Shown here: piece after piece, positions 58,816 to 64,000 of the stretch
How positions within the stretch are numbered: the stretch's first letter is position 1
Layout: each line of letters begins with the position of its first letter
From: Actinomadura litoris
GTDB lineage: Bacteria; Actinomycetota; Actinomycetes; Streptosporangiales; Streptosporangiaceae
DNA length: 64,000 nt
NCBI RefSeq assembly: GCF_009733595.1
Contig: NZ_WOFH01000002.1
Coordinates: 372,001-436,000 of the forward strand
Direction: 5' to 3'
Notes under the pieces: generated by a model
The model's database searches: none
What the model was told of the DNA's origin: nothing
The model's input: the letters and a program-made list of their open reading frames with translations, nothing else
Position numbers and translations under genes: made by a program

Positions 58816-59748
58816 TCACGGCAGCCGGCCGACCAGGCTGAGCGCGACGTCCAGCGCGCGGCTGCCGGGCGTCCCGTCGCCCTGCGCCGTCCACACCTCC
58901 GACAGGACGGCCATCACGAACCCCCACGCGACGACCCGCTCCACCGGCATCGCGAGCCCGTCGGCCACCTGCTCGATCCGCGCGGGCACCAGGTCGACCA
59001 GCCTGCCGTCCCGGTCGTCGGGGCCCGGGTTGTAGAACAGGACGCCCGCCTCGTACCCGGGGTCGCCCACCACGCCGTGCGGGTCGATCGCCAGCCACGG
59101 CTCGCGCTCCGCGCTCAGGATGTTGTCGTGGTGCAGGTCCCCGTGCAGGACGAGCCGCTCGGGCGCGCTCGCGCACAACTCGTCGAACAGCCGTCCGGCG
59201 CGCTCGACGAGGTGGCGGGGGAGCGGGCCGTCGCCCGGGAAGCGGCGCAGGTGGCCGGAGAACGACGCGCTCTCCTTCTCCAGGCCCGGGAGGGCGCATC
59301 CGGGAGGCGGCACGTGCCGGAGCCGCCGCGCCACGTCGAGGAACACGGCGGTGGCCTCCTCGTCCTTGTCCGGGACGAGTTCGCTCAGCACCCTCCCCGG
59401 CTCGGCACGCTCCAACAGCAGCGCGCCCCGGCCCGGGTCGTGCTCCAGCAGCCGCACCGCGCCCTCGCCGCCGTAGATCTCCAGGGCCGCCGCCTCGATG
59501 CCGAGGTGTCCGGGTTCGGGCGGGCCGAGCTTCAGGACCGCCTTCGTCCCGTCCTCCCTCCGGACGGGCGCGACCCAGTGGTAGCTGAGGCCGTACCGGG
59601 CGGCCTCGATCTCCAGCCGCCACTCGCGGGCGATCTCGGCGAGCAGGCCGGGCAGCCGCTTCAGCCAGCGGCGGCCGTCGTCCCCCCAGACCTCGACGGC
59701 GTTCTCGACAAGGACGGACGGGAGCGGACCAGGAAGAATCGGCGGCAT
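58816..59748 (-). CDS. Aminoglycoside phosphotransferase, streptomycin 6-kinase-like
   Basis: This 310-residue kinase resembles the APH(6)/hydroxyurea-phosphotransferase family. It has the catalytic Brenner motif LVLHGDLHHDNIL and the metal-binding AIDPHGVVGDPGYE. It would phosphorylate a small hydroxylated molecule, perhaps an aminoglycoside or cyclitol. Many actinomycetes carry such chromosomal genes without known resistance, so a resistance role is not assured. The leader peptide region before WGDDGRRW is variable. It is divergent from the kinase-WD40 gene. Confidence 0.85.
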   Translation of the reverse strand: MPPILPGPLPSVLVENAVEVWGDDGRRWLKRLPGLLAEIAREWRLEIEAARYGLSYHWVAPVRREDGTKAVLKLGPPEPGHLGIEAAALEIYGGEGAVRLLEHDPGRGALLLERAEPGRVLSELVPDKDEEATAVFLDVARRLRHVPPPGCALPGLEKESASFSGHLRRFPGDGPLPRHLVERAGRLFDELCASAPERLVLHGDLHHDNILSAEREPWLAIDPHGVVGDPGYEAGVLFYNPGPDDRDGRLVDLVPARIEQVADGLAMPVERVVAWGFVMAVLSEVWTAQGDGTPGSRALDVALSLVGRLP

Positions 59749-59805
59749 CCGCCCAACCCTGCCACAGGGCGTGAACGCGTAGGAACGCCGAATCGTCCTA
59801 GGAAT

Positions 59806-62800
59806 GTGACGACCCCACTGGTTCCCGGCGATCCCCGCGAGCTCGGCGACTACTGGCTGGCCCGCCGCCTCGGCGCGGGCGGGCAGGGGGTGGTCTACGA
59901 GGCGTACGGCGCGGACGGCGCGCGCGTCGCGGTCAAGGCGCTGCACGGGGTGTTCGCGGGGGAGCGCGCCGGCGGGCCCCGGGACGTGCTCGCCCGCGAG
60001 ATCGACGCCGTGACCCGGGTGTCGCCGTTCTGCACCGCCCGCGTGCTGGCGTTCGACCTGGACGCCGAGCCCCCGTACGTGGTCAGCGAGTACGTCCCCG
60101 GGCCCGACCTGGAGCGCGCCGTCGCCTCCGGCGGCCCGTTCGGGTCCGGCGAGCTGGGACGGCTCGCGATCGGCGTCGCGACCGCGCTCGTCGCGATCCA
60201 CCGGGGCGGGGTCGTCCACCGCGACCTCAAGCCCGGGAACGTCCTGCTCGGCCCCGACGGGCCCCGCGTCATCGACTTCGGGCTCGCCCGCGCCGAGGAC
60301 ATGACCCGCAGCGCGACCGGCGCCAAGGGCACGCCCCGCTACATGTCCCCGGAGGTCTTCGCGGGCGAGCCCGCGAGCGCCGCGTCGGATGTGTGGGCGT
60401 GGGGGGCGGTGGTGCTGTTCGGCGCGCTCGGGCGGCCGCCGTTCGCGGGCGAGAACCTGATGCAGCTCTCCCACACCGTCCAGCACGTGGAGCCGGAGCT
60501 GCACGTGCTGGACGAGCCGCTCCGGTCGGTGGTGGCTGCGGCGCTGGCGAAGCGGCCGCGGGACCGCCCGTCGGCGCGCGAGGTGCTGCTGGACCTCCTC
60601 GGCGGCTCCTTCGACGAGGGGGCGATGCTCTCGGAGGGGAGCCGGGTCGCCGCCGCGGCCGCGGCGGGTGCCGCGCCGCCCTCGCTCGCGGACGTCGCCG
60701 AGGCCGCCTACCGGCGGCTCGACCCGCTCGCGCGGGAGGCCGTCCCCGCGATCCTGCTGCGCATGGTGCTGCCGGGCGAGGGCGCCGCCGACACCCTCCG
60801 CCGGGCCGCGGTCGACGAGTTCGGCGACGGTGCCGAGCGGGCGGTCGAGGAGTTCACGCGCGCCGGGCTGCTGGTCCGCGAGGGCGACCGGGTGGCGATC
60901 TGCGGCGCGGCGCTGCTCCGCGCCTGGCCGCGGCTGCGCGGGTGGGTCGATGACGAGCGCGCCGGGCTGGCCGTGCACCGCTCGCTCGCGGACGCCGCGC
61001 GGGTCTGGGACCGGCACGGCCGCCGGGCCGGTGACCTGCTCCAGGGGAGCGTGCTGGCCCGCGCCGTCCAGTGGGCCGCGACCGGACGCCGCCACCTGAC
61101 GCTGAACGCCGTCGAGCGCGCGTTCCTGGACGCCTCGGCGGCCCTCGGCCGCCGCCGCGCCCGCAGCCGGGGCGCGCTGACGGCCGCCCTCGCCGTCCTG
61201 CTGGTCGTGGCCGTGGGCGGGGCCGTCGTCGCGGTGAACCAGCGCGCGGTCCTCTCCCGCCAGCGCGACCGGGCCATCGCCGACCGGCTCGCCGCGCTCG
61301 CCGCGTCCCTCCAACGCGACGACCCGCGCACCAGCCGCCGCCTCGCCCTCGCCGCCGCGCGCGTCGGCGACGACGACCAGACCCGGAAAGCCCTCATCAA
61401 CGCCATGTACCAGTGGGAGGGCGATACGTTCAACCCCGCCTCCAATGCCCAGGTGGTCCTCACCCCCGACGGCCGCACCGCCACGTTCGACGATCGCGTC
61501 CAGGTGACACGCTGGGATCTGAAGACGCACCAGCGCGTTCCGATGCCGCCGGGGGCCGAGCCGAAAAGCGCGGCCGTGTTCAGTCCGGACGGACGCCATA
61601 TGGCGCAGCTCTTATCCACCGGGGGAGATCTGAGCCGGCGCGGTGTGGTCCAGGTCTACGACGCGGCCACCGGAAAGCCGCAGGGCAGGCCGATGGGCGA
61701 TCCGCGTCAATCCTTCTGGAACCTGCGGTACAGCGTGAGCGGCAACCTTTTGATGATGGACAACGGGCCTGGAGGCTCCGGCGATCCCCGAACAACCGCT
61801 CCCGAAATGGCTTTATGGGACGCGCGCAGCGGTCGCCTCGCCATGAGCTGGAAGGAGCGCCCCTACGCCTGGGCCGTGAGCGCCGACGACGCCCTTGTCG
61901 CGATGGTCCTGCCGAGCGGCTTCCAACTGTGGGACGTCGCGGCCCGCAAACGGATTCCCACGCCGTGGCTGGGTGCGGCGCTGGCTTCCGAGAGCGCGTC
62001 CCAGCGGATACGCCAGGTCGGGTTCGGGCCCGCCGGAGCCAGGCTCGCCCTGGTCGCCGGCAGCGGGGTGACCGTGCTTGATCTGAACAACCTGGCGCGC
62101 ACCGAGCCCGTCGCCTCGCGGTCTCGGGTCCCCTGGCACGAGCGGAGTGCGCGCGGCGTGGACGAACCGGTGTTCAGCCCCGACGGCCGCCTCCTGGCCG
62201 TCGGGTTCACTCTATGGAATCTGGACGGCTCCGCCGAGGCGCCCCTGATGGCCCGCGGGCTCGACGACGAGACGCCGACCGACTGCCGCTTCTCCGCCGC
62301 CGGTGACCTGCTGCGCTGTGCGACGACCCTCGACCGCGTCGTCACCACGAACATCTCGGGCTACGCCGACCGGATCTCCGTCGGACGCGACGCCGGACAC
62401 GGGGTGCTCAGCCCGTCCGGCGACCTCCTCGCCTCCATGGGCGCGGACAGCGTCTCCATCACCGGTAATCCGGCGGGGTGGACGTCCCCTTTCTCCGTGC
62501 CTTCCTTGAGAAGCGTTTGGCGAGGGATGGTCTTCAGCCCCGACGGCGGTCTGGTGGCCATTCCCGACCGGAACCCGGACGACGGCTTCGGCGTGTGGGA
62601 CGCGCGCACGCTCCAGAAGGTCGCGGAGCTCGACTGGCCCGACGGCGCGCTCGGCAAAGGCGTCGCGTTCTCCCCGGACGGCCGGTCCCTCGTCGGCGGC
62701 CTGAACGCGGAGGTCATCGACCCGCGGCACCCCTACAAGTCGTGGTTGCAGGAGTGGGACGCCCGCTCGGGCCGGCGCACCCGCGTCATCCCGTTGGAGT

Positions 62801-63366
62801 CCTCCGGATCGGGGGAGCTGTTCTACCGATCCGACGGTCGTACGGTGACCTTGAAGAGCGCCGTCGTCGACATGGATTCAGGACAGGTCCACAAGCGGTT
62901 CGACTTCTTCAGCGTCGTCGACGTGCTGGCCGTGTCTCCCGACGGTTCCGTCGCCCTGGTCATCATCAACCCCGACAACTTGTACCTGTGGGACCTCCGA
63001 GGCGACAAGCGAAGAGGAACGCCCCTGGCCGCCGTGCCCGACGTGGAAGACCTGCCCGCCGCGTTCTCCCCCGACGGCCGCCTGGTCGCCACCAGCGACG
63101 CGCGCGGCGGCGTCCACCTGTACGAGGTGGCCACTGGACGGCCCTACGGCCCCACCCTCCCCGGCCACGCCGGTGGTGTCGACACCTTCGCGTTCTCCCG
63201 AGACGGCACCGTGCTCTACACCTACGGAGGCGACCGCACGATTCAGGCCACCACCCTTGATCCCGCCCGCCTCACCGACCGGCTATGCGCCCAGGTCGGC
63301 GGCCTGAGCGAAGCCGAGTGGAACCAGTACGTCCCCGACCTCTCCTATAGACCCGTTTGTGGCTAA
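59806..63366 (+). CDS. Ser/Thr kinase fused to nSTAND1-like module and WD40 repeats
   Basis: This 1186-residue protein has a Hanks-type kinase domain (about 14-270: GAGGQG, Lys44, HRDLKPGN with Asp140, DFGLA and TPRYMSPE). A winged-helix region follows (about 290-450) that resembles the C-terminal part of nSTAND1 proteins, without their P-loop. One membrane span lies at about 457-478. A WD40-like propeller with repeated FSPDGR elements fills the rest and ends in WNQYVPDLSYRPVC, an end typical of the nSTAND1-WD40 group. The kinase therefore stands where an NTPase would be expected. Two TTA codons are present. GTG 59806 is used. A signalling or defence role is inferred. Confidence 0.88.
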   Translation: MTTPLVPGDPRELGDYWLARRLGAGGQGVVYEAYGADGARVAVKALHGVFAGERAGGPRDVLAREIDAVTRVSPFCTARVLAFDLDAEPPYVVSEYVPGPDLERAVASGGPFGSGELGRLAIGVATALVAIHRGGVVHRDLKPGNVLLGPDGPRVIDFGLARAEDMTRSATGAKGTPRYMSPEVFAGEPASAASDVWAWGAVVLFGALGRPPFAGENLMQLSHTVQHVEPELHVLDEPLRSVVAAALAKRPRDRPSAREVLLDLLGGSFDEGAMLSEGSRVAAAAAAGAAPPSLADVAEAAYRRLDPLAREAVPAILLRMVLPGEGAADTLRRAAVDEFGDGAERAVEEFTRAGLLVREGDRVAICGAALLRAWPRLRGWVDDERAGLAVHRSLADAARVWDRHGRRAGDLLQGSVLARAVQWAATGRRHLTLNAVERAFLDASAALGRRRARSRGALTAALAVLLVVAVGGAVVAVNQRAVLSRQRDRAIADRLAALAASLQRDDPRTSRRLALAAARVGDDDQTRKALINAMYQWEGDTFNPASNAQVVLTPDGRTATFDDRVQVTRWDLKTHQRVPMPPGAEPKSAAVFSPDGRHMAQLLSTGGDLSRRGVVQVYDAATGKPQGRPMGDPRQSFWNLRYSVSGNLLMMDNGPGGSGDPRTTAPEMALWDARSGRLAMSWKERPYAWAVSADDALVAMVLPSGFQLWDVAARKRIPTPWLGAALASESASQRIRQVGFGPAGARLALVAGSGVTVLDLNNLARTEPVASRSRVPWHERSARGVDEPVFSPDGRLLAVGFTLWNLDGSAEAPLMARGLDDETPTDCRFSAAGDLLRCATTLDRVVTTNISGYADRISVGRDAGHGVLSPSGDLLASMGADSVSITGNPAGWTSPFSVPSLRSVWRGMVFSPDGGLVAIPDRNPDDGFGVWDARTLQKVAELDWPDGALGKGVAFSPDGRSLVGGLNAEVIDPRHPYKSWLQEWDARSGRRTRVIPLESSGSGELFYRSDGRTVTLKSAVVDMDSGQVHKRFDFFSVVDVLAVSPDGSVALVIINPDNLYLWDLRGDKRRGTPLAAVPDVEDLPAAFSPDGRLVATSDARGGVHLYEVATGRPYGPTLPGHAGGVDTFAFSRDGTVLYTYGGDRTIQATTLDPARLTDRLCAQVGGLSEAEWNQYVPDLSYRPVCG

Positions 63367-63753
63367 AGATCTTTACATGTAGGCCATCATGTCGGGCCGG
63401 GATGGCTCCAGCCATTTCGGCGAAATGCGCCACAGCGGCCTCGGCTGAGCCTTGCAGGTCAGCGCCCTGGCGTCCCAATCGATCTTGCGGAGAAAACTTT
63501 GAAAGTATGGCCGGGAATGGTGTTTTCGGGTCGTCCGGCTTGTCCCCGCATGGGGAGATCGGTGATCTTGGAGCGACCGGGACGGGTCGGTCAATTCGCC
63601 ACAAACGGACCGTTCGGCGCACCGATCGACCGTTCGGCCGACAGGCCCTGACCGCCCTCCTGACAAGCCGTCGTGATCATGCGATGCTCCGCCCGACGAC
63701 GTCGAACAGTCGACGGGCGGCCCGGCCGCCCCGGCCAGGAAGGGGTCACGGCG
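63367..63753. other. Intergenic region of about 390 bp, no gene recognised
   Basis: Minus-strand open frames exist here but partly overlap the end of the WD40 gene, lack ribosome-binding sites and show no recognisable domain. I see no terminator hairpin of note. The promoter of the following secreted hydrolase gene must lie in the last 100-150 bases. Confidence 0.5.
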
Positions 63754-64000
63754 ATGCGCGCGAGACGACGGACGACCTGGGCGAACAGAAGAAGTCGCAG
63801 CTGGCGGCTGTCCCTTGTGGCGGCGGCCGTGGTGCTGCTGGCCGGCGTCGCCGCGCCCGGTGCGCCGGCCGACGCGGCCCCGAAGGCGGAGGTGTGCGAA
63901 TTCAGCGTCCAGAAGGACGTCCCTGCCACTATGCGGGACGGGACGGTGTTGCGCAGCAACGTGTTCACGCCGAAAGGGGACGGCAAGTTCCCCGTCATCC
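63754..64000 (+). CDS. Secreted CocE/S15-type hydrolase, 3' partial
   Basis: The first 82 codons of a secreted hydrolase are present before the right edge. A long Arg-rich n-region (MRARRRTTWANRSRSWRLSL) precedes a hydrophobic Ala/Val/Leu core and a cleavage site near ADAAPKA. The mature start, ATMRDGTVLRSNVFTPKGDG, matches the N-terminal strand of the CocE/NonD and X-Pro dipeptidyl-peptidase (S15) family. An aggaagggg site precedes the ATG. The catalytic residues lie beyond the window. Confidence 0.75.
   Translation, partial: MRARRRTTWANRRSRSWRLSLVAAAVVLLAGVAAPGAPADAAPKAEVCEFSVQKDVPATMRDGTVLRSNVFTPKGDGKFPVI

Noticed and set aside
63272..63666. Minus-strand frames between the WD40 gene and the right-hand hydrolase
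   Set aside because: They partly overlap the WD40 gene, show no recognised domain and lack ribosome-binding sites; a degraded remnant is possible but not supported.

Overview
The window is high-GC DNA with strong third-position G/C bias, rare TTA codons, frequent GTG starts and ATGA/GTGA gene overlaps. It also carries SARP/LAL regulators, a hopanoid locus and WD40/STAND-type proteins. This points to a filamentous actinomycete; an Actinomadura-like Streptosporangiales strain is my guess and cannot be proved from the sequence alone. No rRNA, CRISPR array or intact insertion sequence was seen. One tRNA-like gene is present.

Region 1 (about 1-32 kb) is most of a specialised-metabolite cluster that continues beyond the left edge. 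It holds an acyl-adenylating ligase, a carrier protein fused to a flavin reductase, three cytochromes P450, two alpha/beta hydrolases, an SxxK hydrolase/acyltransferase-like protein and a macrolide-type glycosyltransferase. It also has a nearly complete dTDP-deoxysugar set: thymidylyltransferase, 4,6-dehydratase, 2,3-dehydratase, 3,5-epimerase, C-methyltransferase, 4-ketoreductase, a second reductase and a sugar O-methyltransferase. In the middle lies an extra set of MEP isoprenoid genes (ispH-dxs-ispG). Regulators are TetR, a 77-residue LuxR-type protein, a SARP and a 950-residue LAL protein. I infer a terpenoid, or prenylated product, bearing a 3-C-methyl (possibly O-methyl) deoxyhexose. No terpene cyclase, prenyltransferase or polyketide synthase lies in the window. 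In-frame TTA codons occur early in dxs, ispG, rmlA and the LAL regulator and later in the 2,3-dehydratase. A tRNA-like gene with a UAA anticodon sits between the LAL regulator and the dehydratase. An unrelated-looking MoxR ATPase/VWA/Trp-repeat operon (7.6-10.8 kb) is embedded here.

Region 2 (32-38 kb) is accessory: a Nudix hydrolase, a secreted beta-lactamase-fold hydrolase, DUF6082/DUF6879-type genes, a DUF899 thioredoxin-like protein, and a membrane J-domain protein beside an unknown protein.

Region 3 (38-44 kb) is sugar metabolism: a ROK repressor divergent from an edd-glk-eda Entner-Doudoroff operon, then a small zinc-ribbon-like protein divergent from a LysR regulator with a clear LysR-type dyad between them.

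Region 4 (44-49.5 kb) holds a large ABC permease without its ATPase, a histidine kinase without its response regulator, and a His-rich PadR/DUF1707 pair.

Region 5 (49.6-58.7 kb) is a compact hopanoid operon (hpnC-hpnD-hpnE-prenyl synthase-shc-hpnH). It converges with a PAP2/wax-ester-synthase fusion. The operon lacks the dxs/ispG copies that I recall beside some Streptomyces hopanoid loci; the MEP copies here sit in region 1.

Region 6 (58.8-64 kb) has a streptomycin-6-kinase-like phosphotransferase, a 1186-residue protein joining a Ser/Thr kinase to an nSTAND1-like C-terminal module and WD40 repeats, and the start of a secreted CocE/S15-type hydrolase cut by the right edge.
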